DNA from: RYN-230 sp963844695
GTDB taxonomy: Bacteria > Actinomycetota > Actinomycetes > Streptosporangiales > Streptosporangiaceae
DNA: 64,000 nucleotides
Assembly (NCBI GenBank): GCA_963844695.1
Contig: CAWJPL010000018.1
Coordinates: 62,001 to 126,000, forward strand
Reading direction: 5' to 3'
The position numbers and the translations under genes were made by a program. The notes under the pieces were generated by a model. It had not been told where the DNA came from and did no database searches. It saw only the letters and a list, made by a program, of their open reading frames with translations. Below are positions 8,775 to 19,003 of this stretch, one piece after another (the first letter of the stretch is position 1; each line of letters starts with the position of its first letter).

Positions 8775-10298
8775 CAGCCTGGCGCCGCCCTGGCCCAGCG
8801 CGAGTGGTCCCACCCGCCGGCCGGCGGCGTCCCCGGCTCACAGTCCTTCGACCCGGCCGGCAACTGGGCGCTGATCTGCGCCTGCATCCGCGAGGTGCTC
8901 GGCGCCGTGCCCCGCCCGGGGGCGGTGCGGGCCATCGGCTGCTCCAGCATGGGCGGCGGGCTGGTGCTCTACGGCCGCGCCGGGCAGGAGCTGTGGGCCT
9001 GCGCCAACGGCGACACCCGGGCCGGGCAGGAAGCGGCGGTCATGCTGGCCGACGGGACCGCGGCCGAGCTGTACCGGCGGGGCGGCGGCTGGATCTCGCT
9101 CAGTGCCGCGCCCCGGCTGGCCTGGGTGCGCCGCCACGAACCCCAGGTGTGGGCGGACGCTACCCGGCTCAGCATGATCGCCGACTGGATGGTGTTCCGG
9201 CTCACCCGGACGCTGGCCACCGAGGCGTCGATCGGCTCCACCTCGGGCTTGTTCGACCTTGGCCGGCGGGCCTGGTCCCCCGAGCTGCTGAACCGGTGCG
9301 GCCTGGAGGCCGGCTTGTTCCCCGAGGTGGTCGAGGCCGGGACGGTGGTGGGTCAGGTGTCCGGAGAGGCGTCCAGCCAGACGGGCCTCGCCCCCGGGAC
9401 ACCGGTCGTGGCGGGCGGGCTGGACACCGCGCTCGGCCTGACCGGGCCGCGGCCCGCGGTACCCGGCCGGCTCACGGTCACCGGCGGGAGCTTCTGGAAG
9501 CAGACCGTGGTGGCGCCCGCGCCCGCGGTGGACCCGGCTGGCCGGCTGCGCACGATCTGCCATGTCTGGCCGGGCCAGTGGCTGGTCGAGGGGATCAGCT
9601 TCTACGCCGGCTTCGCGCTCCGCTGGCTCCGGGACCGCGCCGCCACGGGCCGGCCAGCGGGCCGCGCGTGGCGCTACGCCGAGCTGGAGGAACTGGCCGC
9701 CGCGGTACCACCCGGGGCCGGCGGCCTCACCGCCCGGCTGGTCCCGGCCGATGCCTGGGCCTGGGCGCGCTGGCAGCCGCCGTTCCCGGCTCGGGCCCGG
9801 TGCCGCCCAGGCGGGCCCGGGGGAGCAGGCGGGCGGGCCGGGCGGCCCGGGCGGGCCAGGCGGGCAGGCCGGGCTGGGCGAGCAGGTGCGGGCCATCCAG
9901 GAGGCCGCCGCCTACTCCACCCGCCGCGCGGCCGGGCTGATCAGCGAGCTCCTCGGTCCCGGCGCCGGGGAGGAGGTCGTCCTCACCGGCGGGGCAGCCT
10001 GCAGCAGGCTGTGGCCGCAGATCCTGGCCGACGTGCTCGGGTGCCAGGTCGGCCTGCCTGAGCACACCGAGTCGGCGGCCCGCGGTGCGGCGATCCTCGC
10101 GGGCCGCGCGGCGGGGGTGCGGCCGGCCGGCCCACCGCCCGGTCCGCGACCAGATGACGCCGGGCCCGCCGTCCCGGCCCCGAGCCGGGCGGTGAGCCCC
10201 AGCCCGGCCCGGCAGCGGGCCTATGACCAGCTCTACGCGGGCTGGCAGCCGGCCGGCCCCGGGTGCCGGGGCGCGACCTGGTAGCCGTTCCATGACCA

Positions 10299-10316
10299 CG
10301 GTCAATTTACTGACCG
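10299..10316. terminator. Small hairpin between convergent genes
   Basis: CGGTCA-N6-TGACCG forms a 6-bp stem in the 69 bp gap between the forward kinase gene and the reverse phosphatase gene. It is short and has no T-tract, so this is only a candidate bidirectional terminator. Confidence 0.35.
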
Positions 10317-10353
10317 GGGGCGCCCCTTATTGACCGCCGTCACGGAGCCGGCG

Positions 10354-11133
10354 CTAGTCCAGGTGGGCGGTGTCGTTGTAGAGGCGGAGAATCCACCGCT
10401 CCGGCATGATGACCAGCCGGGAGATCGACGCGTTGTCCGCGCCGAGGAACGCGAACGGCCGTGACCCCGTGGCCATGGCCAGCAGCACGGCGATGACGCC
10501 GCCGTGCACGACGACCGCGACCCGCTGGTCGCGATGCGCCGCGGCGATCCGCTTGATGGCGCCGCCGGTCCGGGCCTCGAACACGTCGGCGGGCTCGGCG
10601 CCGGGTATCACGTCCCACCGTTCCTCGGCCCACATCCGCTCGGCGATGGGGTGATTGTCCGCGACCATCTTGCGGAACACGCCCGCTTCCCACTCACCCA
10701 GGTTGACCTCGCGCAAGTCCGGCTCCACCTGCGGGGTCAGCCCGAGCCGCTGCGCCAGCGGTGCGGCCGTCTGCGCCGTGCGGCACAGCGAGGTCACGTA
10801 GATGGCGTCGATGGGCTGCTTGGCCAGCCGCTCAGCCAGCCGCTCCGCCTGCTCACGCCCGTTCTCCGAGAGTTCCGGGTCGGCGTGGCCGTCCACCAGC
10901 GGGAACGGCTTGTCCATGTAGGCGGCCTCGGACTCGCCGTGCCGGATGATCAGGATGTCGGTCGCACCGGGCGGCGGCCGGAACCGGGTCTGCCGGTAGA
11001 CGGCCGCACCCGGGTGCGGCCCATGCTCCGCCTGGCCGTCCGGCGCCGCGCCAGCCGGCTCGCTGGCCGCGGGCTCGCTGGCCGCCGGGGCGCCGTACGG
11101 GGACTGGGCGGGCTGGGACTCGCGTTCGGGCAT
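10354..11133 (-). CDS. Histidine phosphatase family protein
   Basis: About 259 residues with a disordered Ala/Pro/Glu-rich first 50 residues, then the phosphoglycerate-mutase-like fold. IIRHGESEA holds the catalytic RHG, ELSENGREQAERLAE and YVTSLCRTAQTA follow, and VVVHGGVIAVLL supplies the second His. The general acid is probably in EVNLGEWE. Starts GTG 11139, GTG 11136 and ATG 11133 are adjacent; ATG is preferred. The specific substrate is unknown. It stands alone, convergent with the catabolic cluster. Confidence 0.88.
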   Translation of the reverse strand: MPERESQPAQSPYGAPAASEPAASEPAGAAPDGQAEHGPHPGAAVYRQTRFRPPPGATDILIIRHGESEAAYMDKPFPLVDGHADPELSENGREQAERLAERLAKQPIDAIYVTSLCRTAQTAAPLAQRLGLTPQVEPDLREVNLGEWEAGVFRKMVADNHPIAERMWAEERWDVIPGAEPADVFEARTGGAIKRIAAAHRDQRVAVVVHGGVIAVLLAMATGSRPFAFLGADNASISRLVIMPERWILRLYNDTAHLD

Positions 11134-11313
11134 CACCACGTCCGCAGGGTAGCCCGGCGGGCCGCGCGCTTCGCGACCAGGCCCGGTGAGATGCCGCTAT
11201 TGTGCGATGCGGCCGGTGCGGCTCGCCGCCAGGGCGCCCCTGGTATCCGAGACCGTGGCCGCCGTCTCGTGCCGGGCAGGTTCCCGGCCCGGGCCCGCGG
11301 CCGGGGAGGGCAG

Positions 11314-13015
11314 ATGGCTCCTGCAGAGTACGACTTCATCATCGTCGGCGGAGGCTCCGCCGGCAGCGCCCTCGCCAACCGGCTGTCCGCGGACGCCGCT
11401 ACCCGGGTGCTCGTGCTGGAGGCTGGCCGGCCGGACTACCCGTGGGACGTCTACATCCACATGCCGGCCGCGCTGACCTTCCCGATCGGGAACAAGTTCT
11501 ACGACTGGGGGTATGAGTCCGAGCCTGAGCCCGACCTGAACGGCCGCCGGGTCTACCACGCCCGGGGCAAGGTACTTGGCGGGTCCAGCAGCATCAACGG
11601 GATGATCTTCCAGCGCGGCAACCCGCTCGACTACGAGCGCTGGGCCGCTGACCCGGGCATGGCGGACTGGGACTACGCGCACTGCCTGCCGTACTTCAAG
11701 AAGATGGAGACCTGCCTGGCCGGGGCGGACGAGTACCGGGGCGGCGACGGCCCGCTGGTGCTGGAACGCGGCCCGGCCACCGGCGCGCTGTTCCAGGCGT
11801 TCTTCGCCGCGGTCCAGCAGGCCGGGTATCCGATCACCGACGACGTGAACGGGTACCGGCAGGAGGGCTTCGCCGCGTTCGACCGGAACATCCACCGGGG
11901 CCGCCGGCTGCAGCGCGGCCCGGGCCTACCTGCACCCGGTGATGAGCCGGCCCAACCTCGACGTGACCACCCGCGCCTTCGTCACCAAGATCCTCTTCGA
12001 AGGCGAGCGGGCGGTGGGCGTGGAGTACCGGGCCGGGCCCGCCCGCGGCGGCGCGGTCCAGGGCCGCAGCACCGCCCGGCTGGCCCGCGGCGCCGAGATC
12101 ATCTTGTGCGGCGGCGCGATCAACACCCCCCAGCTGCTCCAGCTGTCCGGCGTGGGCCCGGCGGAGCTGCTCCGCGGCCTCGGTGTCCACCTGGTCGCCG
12201 ACCTGCCCGGGGTGGGCGAGAACCTGCAGGACCATCTCGAGGTCTACGTGCAGTACGGGTCGAAGCAGCCGGTGTCGGTGGCCCCGGCGCTCAAGCTGCG
12301 CAACCGGCCCATGGTCGGCGCGAAGTGGCTCTTCCTGCGCGGCGGCCCGGGCGCCACCAATCACTTCGAGGGCGGCGGGTTCATCCGCAGCAACGACGAG
12401 GTGGCCTACCCCAACCTCATGTACCACTTCCTGCCCATCGCGATCCGCTACGACGGCTCGTCGCCAGCGGGCGGGCACGGGTACCAGGTGCACGTCGGGC
12501 CGATGTACTCCGACTCCCGCGGCTCGGTCCGGATCGTCTCGCGCGACCCCGCGGTCCATCCCGCGCTGCGGTTCAACTACCTGTCCACGCCGACCGACCG
12601 CCGGGAGTGGGCCGAGGCCATCCGGGTCACCCGGGACATCCTGAACCAGCCCGCGTTCGACGAGTACAACGCGGGGGAGCTGTCCCCGGGCCCCGAGGTC
12701 GCGACCGACGAACAGATCCTGGACTGGGTCCGCCGGGACGCCGAGACCGCGCTGCACCCGTCGTGCACCGCCAAGATGGGGACCGGCGCCGACGCCGTGA
12801 CCGACCCGGCGACGATGCGGGTGCACGGGCTGGACGGGTTGCGGATCGTGGATGCCTCGGTCATGCCGTACATCACCAACGGCAACATCTACGCCCCCGT
12901 CATGATGACCGCGGAGAAGGCTGCCGACCTGATCCTGGGCAATACCCCGCTGCCCCCGGAGCCGGCCCCCTTCTACCGGCACGAGCCGCACAAGCCGGCG
13001 GCTGAGGCCCGGTGA
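11314..13015 (+). pseudogene. GMC oxidoreductase, choline dehydrogenase-like, frameshifted as read
   Basis: The N-terminal part (FIIVGGGSAGSALANRLS, GGSSSINGMIFQRGN) reads in one frame from ATG 11314. After the GYRQEGFAAFDRNIHRG region the family sequence CSAARAYLHPVMSRPNLDVTTRA continues in the next frame to 13015. One extra base in the run near 11904-11910 explains this. The C-terminus has the catalytic HPSCTAKMG and NGNIYAPVMMTAEKAADLI. The closest recognisable family is BetA/alcohol dehydrogenases that oxidise choline to betaine aldehyde. The stop overlaps the decarboxylase GTG, implying co-transcription. A role feeding the betaine pathway at 21.9-38 kb is inference. Confidence 0.85.
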
Positions 13016-14526
13016 CCGACCCCCGGGACGCCCAGGACTCCCGACCCCCCACCGACCCCCGGGACCCCCTCGGGCTGGCCGCCGACGCGCCGCTGCTGGA
13101 CGCCTGGCTGCGGTTCACCGCGCAGGCGGACGCGGGGGCCCTGACCCCGATGAGCGTGCCCGGGCACAAGCAGCGGCATGACCTCACCGGCACGGTGACC
13201 GCGGGCGACGCGCCCTTGTACGGCGGGCTGGACAGCATCAAGCACGCTGACGAGTTGCTGGCTGAGGGGGAGCGGCGGGCCGCGCACCTGTGGGGCGCCG
13301 ACTGGTGCCGGTTCTCGGTGGCCGGCTCGACACACGGCAACCAGGCGCTCGCCCTGGCGGCCGGCCAGCCGGGCCGGCCCATCGTGGTCACCCGGGCGCT
13401 GCACCGCTCGCTGCTGCTCGGCATCGTGCTGGCCGGGCTGGAGCCGGTGTGGGTGCTGCCCGAGGTGGACCCCGCGACCGGGCTGCCCGGCCCGGTCCCG
13501 GTCCGCGCGGTCGCGGACGCGCTGGCCCGGCACCCGGACGCCTGCGCGGTGTTCCTCGGCGACCCGTCCTACGTCGGCACCACCGGCGACCTGGCCGGGC
13601 ACGCGGCGGCCGCGCACGAGGCCGGGGTGCCGCTGCTGGTTGACGCGGCGTGGGCCGCGCACCTCGGCTTCCACCCCGGGCTGCCACCGCACGCCCTGGC
13701 GGCGGGCGCGGACGCCATGGTGACCAGCGCGCACAAGGTCCTGCCCGCCTACACCCAGGGGGCGCTGGTGCTGGCCCGCACGGCCGCGGCGCGGCCCGGT
13801 GCGCCCCGCCTGGACCCTGCCCGCCTGGACCCTGCCCGCCTGGACCGGGCGTTCGAGGCGACGCATACGACCAGCCCGGCGGGCGCGATCATGGCCAGCA
13901 TCGACGCGGCCCGGGCGCTGCTGGCCCGCGACGGCGAGGAGCTGTGCGCCCGGCTGCTGCGGGTCGTGGCGGCGGCCAGGGACCGGCTGCGCGAGGTGCC
14001 CGGCCTGGACGTGCTCGACGGCCCGGGCGTCGAGCCGGCCAAGCTGGTCGTCTTGCTGGCCGGGACGGGGGCGCACGGCGTCGCGGTGGAAGCCGACCTC
14101 ATCGCGGCCGGAATGCCGGTGGAGATGGCCGACCGCGACACGATCATCCCGATCGTCACCCTGGCTGACGACGAGGCGGCGGTGAGCCGCTTCACCGCCG
14201 CCCTCGCGAGCATCGTCGAAGCGCACCGGGGACCGCCGCGGCGGGCGGTTCCGGCCGCATCGTGGACGGTCATTCCGGAAATGGCGATGCCGCCGCGGGA
14301 CGCATTCTTCTGCCGCAACGAAACCCGCTCCGCCAGCGAGGCCGTCGGCCGGGTGAGCGCCGAATTGGTGGCGCCGTACCCCCCGGGTGTCCCGGTGCTC
14401 GCCCCGGGCGAGGTGATCACGTCGGCGGCACTGGACGCGCTGCGCGCGGCCCGGGCCGACGGCGGCCGGATCGCCTACGCCGCCGATCCGACCCTGGCCA
14501 CCGTCCAGGTCATCGCCCGGCCGTAA
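13012..14526 (+). CDS. Orn/Lys/Arg decarboxylase-family PLP enzyme
   Basis: 504 residues of an aminotransferase class I-like fold. MSVPGHKQRHDLTG near residue 43, GGLDSIKHADELLAEGERRAAHLWGA and the PLP-lysine motif TSAHKVLPAYTQGAL are diagnostic of the short, wing-less Orn/Lys/Arg decarboxylase group. The C-terminus ends in LAPGEVI, as in the family. It probably decarboxylates a basic amino acid to a polyamine precursor. A tandem RLDPA duplication lies about residue 266. The start overlaps the GMC stop. Confidence 0.88.
   Translation: MTDPRDAQDSRPPTDPRDPLGLAADAPLLDAWLRFTAQADAGALTPMSVPGHKQRHDLTGTVTAGDAPLYGGLDSIKHADELLAEGERRAAHLWGADWCRFSVAGSTHGNQALALAAGQPGRPIVVTRALHRSLLLGIVLAGLEPVWVLPEVDPATGLPGPVPVRAVADALARHPDACAVFLGDPSYVGTTGDLAGHAAAAHEAGVPLLVDAAWAAHLGFHPGLPPHALAAGADAMVTSAHKVLPAYTQGALVLARTAAARPGAPRLDPARLDPARLDRAFEATHTTSPAGAIMASIDAARALLARDGEELCARLLRVVAAARDRLREVPGLDVLDGPGVEPAKLVVLLAGTGAHGVAVEADLIAAGMPVEMADRDTIIPIVTLADDEAAVSRFTAALASIVEAHRGPPRRAVPAASWTVIPEMAMPPRDAFFCRNETRSASEAVGRVSAELVAPYPPGVPVLAPGEVITSAALDALRAARADGGRIAYAADPTLATVQVIARP
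13806..13846 (+). repeat. 15-bp tandem repeat in the decarboxylase gene
   Basis: Two exact copies of CCGCCTGGACCCTGC plus 11 bases of a third give RLDPARLDPARLD in the protein. The unit keeps the frame and lies between the PLP lysine and the following helix. Confidence 0.9.
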
Positions 14527-14596
14527 CCAGCCTGCTACCGGTAACAACCTTTACTGGCCCATTGTCGGCACGGCCGCGGCGGCCTAGCCTGGGCCG

Positions 14597-16772
14597 ATGG
14601 ATCTTCTGCGTGGGCGGCAGGGCAGGACGCGGCTGGGCGGGACACGGCGCGCCGCAGCGCGGGCGGGGGCGTGCGGCGCGGCGTTCAGCCTCGCGGCGGC
14701 CCTCTGCGCGGCTGCTCCGGCCGGGGCGCCGCCGGCCGGGGCCGGGCTGGACGGCGCGCAGCTGGCCGGCGCGGCCAGCGCCGCCACCGGATCAGGTGGC
14801 GGGACGCCCGGTGGGTGGCGATCGCCAAGATCTGCGCCGAGCCTTCCACCGGGGCGGTGCTCACCACCGGGTCGCACCGTAAGCCCGCCGGCGCGCCGGC
14901 CGCCGCGATCCGGGTGGACCAGGTCGGCTACCCGTCCGGCGCGGCCAAGCTGGCCGAGATCATGACCAAGGCCCGGCCGTCGGGCGACCTGCGCTGGGTC
15001 CTGGTCCGCGCCGGGTCCTGCACGGTGGCCGCCTCCGGGGTGGCCCGGCAGAACCTCGGCGCCTGGAGCAAGCGCTACGGCTGGGTGTGGGCCGCCCGCT
15101 TCACCGGGGTCCGGGCGCCCGGCCAGTACCGGGTCGGGATCCTGGGTGACGCCTCGGCGGCGTCGCCGTGGTTCGCGATCGGGTCCGCCGCGCGGCTGTA
15201 CGCCCGGCCACTGGCCAACGCGCTCTACTTCTACGAGAACGAGCGGGACGGTCCCGACTTCATCCACACTCCGCTGCGCAGCGCCCCGGGCCACCTCAAC
15301 GACCTCAGCGCGATGACCTACCGCACCCCGCCGGTTGACGACAACGGCAACTTCAAGGGCAGCCTGGCCAAGTACGCGACCGGAGTGCGGATCAACGCTT
15401 CCGGCGGCTGGTTCGACGCCGGGGACTACCTGCACTTCGTCGAGACCACCAGCTACACCGAGGCGGTCCTGCTGCAGGGCGTCGCGTCGTTCCCCCAGCA
15501 GATGGGCTCGGGAGTCAGCGCGGGGTCCCCGGGCGCGGACTTCACCGGCGAGGTCAAGTTCGGCCTGGACTTCCTGCGGCGGATGTGGCACGAGCGCTCC
15601 CGCACGCTCTACTACGAGGTGGGCACGGGCGAGGCGAACAGCTACTACTTCGCGGATCATGACATCTGGCGGCTGCCGCAGGCCGATGATCACTACCGCG
15701 GCACCAATCCGCACTACGTCTACATCCGGCACCCGCCCGTCTTCCGGGCCGGCCGGCCCGGCGCGAAGCTGAGCCCGAACCTGGCCGGCGGCTGGCCGCC
15801 GACTTCGCGCTGTGCTACCAGGTGCTGCGCCACTCCGACCCGGGCTACGCCGACGGCTGCCTGCGCTCCGCCGAGACCGTCTACTCGCTGGCCGACCCGC
15901 ACTGGAAGGGTCACCTGATGACGGCCATCCCGTGGGACTTCTACCCGGAGACCAGCTGGCGGGACGACATGATGCTGGGCGCGACCGAACTGGCCCGTGC
16001 CCTTCAGGAGGCCCGCCACCCCGCGGCCCTCCCGGCCGGCCTGCCCGTCCGGTCCGCCGCCACCTACCTGCGCGACGCAGCCTCCTGGGCCAGCGCGTGG
16101 ATCCACAGCAAGCAGGCGCTGGGCGACACGCTGAACCTCTACGACGTCAGCGCCCTGGCCGACTACGAACTGATCCTCACCATCCGGGAGCAGCACGCCA
16201 CCGGCCTGGCCGTGACCACGGCCCAGCTCCTGGGCAACCTGCGCGGGCAGATCGAGAAGGGCATCCACATCGGGGCCAAAGACCCGTTCCGCTTCGGATT
16301 CGCCTGGGACCAGTGGGACACCACCACGCACGGCGCCGGGCTGACGGTGATGGCGGACGAGTACGACGCGCTGGCTGGCCGGCCGGTCTACGCGGCCTGG
16401 GCCCAGCGCTGGCTGGACGACATCCTCGGCAGCAACGCGTGGGGCGTCTCGCTGATCGTCGGCGACGGGACCGTGTTCCCGGACTGCATGCAGCACCAGG
16501 TGGCGAACCTGGCCGGGTCGCTCGACGGGCAGCCGCCCGTCCTGGCCGGGGCGGCGGTGGAGGGGCCGAACTCGTTCGCGGCCACCGGCACCGTGCCGAA
16601 CATGCGCCGGTGCGCGGCCAGCGCCCCGGGTGACATCCCGTACGCCTCGTTCGACGGGCAGCACGCCGTGTTCGCCGACAACGTCCAGTCCTACTCGACC
16701 GTGGAGCCGGCGATCGACCTGACCGCGCTGACCCCGCTGGCCTTCGCCTGGCAGCAGCACGGGGCGCGGTAG
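14597..16772 (+). pseudogene. Secreted glycoside hydrolase family 9 (cellulase-like), two frameshifts as read
   Basis: The ATG at 14597 opens a frame with an Arg-rich n-region and an Ala-rich hydrophobic core (FSLAAALCAAAPAGA), a plausible signal peptide. The mature part resumes in the next frame with IRVDQVGYPSGAAKLAEI, the start of the Ig-like CelD_N domain. It then carries GGWFDAGDYLHFVE, whose Asp pair is the GH9 nucleophilic water/base site. A second base loss near 15788 moves GRLAADFALCYQVLRHSDPGY into the last frame, which ends at 16772 with YSTVEPAIDLTALTPLAF, where the GH9 general acid Glu lies. It would hydrolyse beta-1,4-glucan or a related polymer outside the cell. Confidence 0.82.
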
Positions 16773-16828
16773 TTCCGTGCCGCGCCGTTTCCCGCTGAGA
16801 TAGCTTGAATCGGGCGAACGGAGGCCGG

Positions 16829-17383
16829 ATGGAGCTACTGGGCACGGAGGGCGACGGGTCCGGCAGGCCCCGGCGGCGGGTCGGCGTGCTGCTCGCGGTG
16901 GCGCTGCTGGTGTACGCGGCCGACGTGATCAGCAAGGTCATCGTGGTCGCGACGCTCACCGAGAACGTGCCGGTGCGGGTGGCCGGCTCGCTGCTGCAGC
17001 TGGACTACCTCCGCAATCCCGGGGCCGCCTTCTCGCTCGGCGCGGACGGGTACACGGTCGTGTTCACGCTGATCGCCGCGGCCGTCATCGTCGCCATCCT
17101 GCGGATGGCCCGCACCCTGGCCAGCGGCCGCTGGGCCGTCGCGTTCGGCCTGCTGCTCGGCGGGGCGCTGGGCAACCTGACCGACCGGATCGCCCGCAGC
17201 CCCGGTCCGCTGCGCGGCTGGGTCGTTGACTTCATCCAGCTGCCGCACTGGCCGGTGTTCAACCTGGCCGACTCGGCGATCTGCTGCGGAGGTGCGCTGA
17301 TGGTCCTGCTCACGATCCTGGGCGTGCACCCGGACGGCCAGGTCGGCCGCGGGACCTCCCGCGGGCCGCGATCGTGGTCGTGA
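16829..17383 (+). CDS. lspA: Lipoprotein signal peptidase (signal peptidase II)
   Basis: 184 residues with four predicted membrane helices. The family boxes are present: AADVISKVIVV, YLRNPGAAFSLG, GALGNLTDRI with the first catalytic Asp, and WPVFNLADSAIC with the second. It is an aspartic protease that removes signal peptides from prolipoproteins at the membrane. GGAGG at 16820-16824 precedes ATG 16829, so the TTG at 16805 is not favoured. Members normally sit near isoleucyl-tRNA synthetase or rluD; here the gene is alone between the GH9 and aldehyde dehydrogenase genes, and may be a second copy. Confidence 0.93.
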   Translation: MELLGTEGDGSGRPRRRVGVLLAVALLVYAADVISKVIVVATLTENVPVRVAGSLLQLDYLRNPGAAFSLGADGYTVVFTLIAAAVIVAILRMARTLASGRWAVAFGLLLGGALGNLTDRIARSPGPLRGWVVDFIQLPHWPVFNLADSAICCGGALMVLLTILGVHPDGQVGRGTSRGPRSWS

Positions 17384-17412
17384 GTCCCGCGGCCCGGACC
17401 CGGGGCCGGAAG

Positions 17413-18868
17413 CTATCCGCTGAGCCGCGGTCCCGGGTAGAGGATCGTCTTAGGCTCGGTGAACGTCTCCATCGCGAACCGGCCGCCGACGCGGCCGCGG
17501 CCGCTCACCGAGCCGGACCGGCCGCCGAACGGCAGGTGCGACTCCCACAGGTTGGTGGAGGCGTTGACGTTCACCCAGCCGGCCCGGGCCCGCTCCGCGA
17601 AGGCCAGACCCCGCTCCAGGTCGCCGGTGAACACCGCTGCGGTCAGCCCGAACGGCGAGGAGTTGGTCAGCTCCAGCGCCTGCGCCGCGGACGTTACCTC
17701 GACGATCGGCACGACCGGGCCGAACGTCTCCTCCGAGGCGATCAGCATGTCCGGCGTCACCCCGTCCAGCACAGTCGGTTCCGCGTAGAGCGCGGTGGGG
17801 TACCCGGGGGCGCGCCGCCCGCCGTGACGCAGCTTGGCGCCGCGACTGACCGCGTCGGCTACGTGCCGGTCGAACTTGGCCGCCGTGGCCTCGTTGTTCA
17901 GCGGGCCCATCGTGGTCTGCGGGTCGAACGGGTCGCCCAGCCGGACCCGGTCCGCGGCGGCCGCGACGACCCGCTCGGTGAACTCGGCGCGGATCGCGGC
18001 GTGCACCAGGAACCGCTCGCCGGCCGTGCAACTCTGGCCCGCGCACAGGTACGCCGCCTCCAGCGCCGCCTCGGCGGCCAGATCCAGGTCCGCGTCCTCC
18101 AGGATCACCATCGGGCCGTTGCCGCCCAGTTCGAGCAGTTGCGTCTTGCCGGCCGCCCGCGCCGCGACCAGCCCGCCGGTCGCGACCGATCCGATGAACC
18201 CCACGGCCGCCACGCCCGGATGCCCGGCCAGCGCGTCGCCAGCGACCGGCCCGGCACCGGACAGGAAGCTGAACACCCCGGCTGGCGTGTCTTCGGCCGC
18301 GATGATCCCGGCGAGCACCGCGCAGCACGCGCTGGTGCTCGGGGCGGGGACCCAGACCACGGCGTTGCCGGCCGCCAGTGCGGGCGCGAAGAGCTCCGCG
18401 CCCATCGTGTACGGCCAGTTCCAGGGGCTGATCACGCCGACCACGCCCAGTGGCACCCGGGCGGTGATCACCCGGCGCCCGGCGGAGGTCGACGGGGGGA
18501 AGGCCCCGTCCAGCCGCCGCACGTCCGCGGCCGCCATCCGGAAGTATTCGGCCAGCTCGTCGACCTCGTCGTAGGCCTCGGCCAGCAGCGGCTTGCCCTG
18601 GTCGAGGGTGAGCACCCGGGCCAGGTCGTCGCGGCGGCCCAGGATGGCAGCGGCGACCCGCTCGCACCAGGCCGCCCGCTCGAACGGCGACCGGGCCGCC
18701 CAGTCCGGCCAGGCCCGGGCCGCCGCGCGCACCGCGTCGTCCACGTCCGCCGGTCCGGCCGCCGCGACCGTGGCGAACGTCTCGCCGGTCGCCGGGCTGG
18801 TCGCCGGGTCCGGGGGCGAGGCGCCCGGGCCGCCACTGACCGCCGATATAGAGCAGGTGCTCGTCCAC
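17413..18868 (-). CDS. NAD-dependent aldehyde dehydrogenase (one frame change near N-terminus)
   Basis: The catalytic domain is complete: ISPWNWPYTMGAELFAPALAAGNAVVWVP, LLELGGNGPMVILEDADL (general base Glu), AGQSCTAGERF (nucleophile Cys) and ASEETFGPVVPIV. The N-terminus VDEHLLYIGGQWRPG, from GTG 18868 with GGGAGG 6 bases upstream, lies one frame away from DPATSPATGETFATVAAAG. One extra base near 18833 reconciles them. As read, translation would have to start at 18744, losing the first strands. It could oxidise betaine aldehyde or a semialdehyde from the aminotransferase; the sequence does not decide. The IclR gene downstream in sequence is on the same strand. Confidence 0.88.
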
Positions 18869-19003
18869 GAAAGGCCTCCCGCCCACTGCTGGTCCGTGTT
18901 GCCGCTGGTCGCGGTTACTGCTGGTCCGCGTGACCTGGCCCGCCTGGCCCGGTCCGCCTGCCTGGCCTGATCTGCCTGGCCTGATCGTGAGGCCGGGCCG
19001 CGG

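Larger units (their letters stand above)
8589..10284 (+). pseudogene. FGGY-family carbohydrate kinase, frameshifted as read
   Basis: The N-terminal actin-like domain is clear: LALDAGTGSCRAALF holds the phosphate-1 loop, followed by GCSSMGGG, CANGDTR and GGLDTALGL. Positions 8589 to about 9790 read in one frame. The C-terminal domain (AAYSTRRAAGLISEL, VVLTGGAACSRLWPQILADVLG, ESAARGAAILAG) is in the +1 frame and ends at 10284. The join lies in an extremely G/C-rich run near 9790-9850, where the usual conserved link between domains is unrecognisable. The ATG-less start overlaps the PdxA stop by four bases. FGGY kinases phosphorylate sugars, polyols or sugar acids and could supply the PdxA homologue's substrate. 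Confidence 0.78.
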
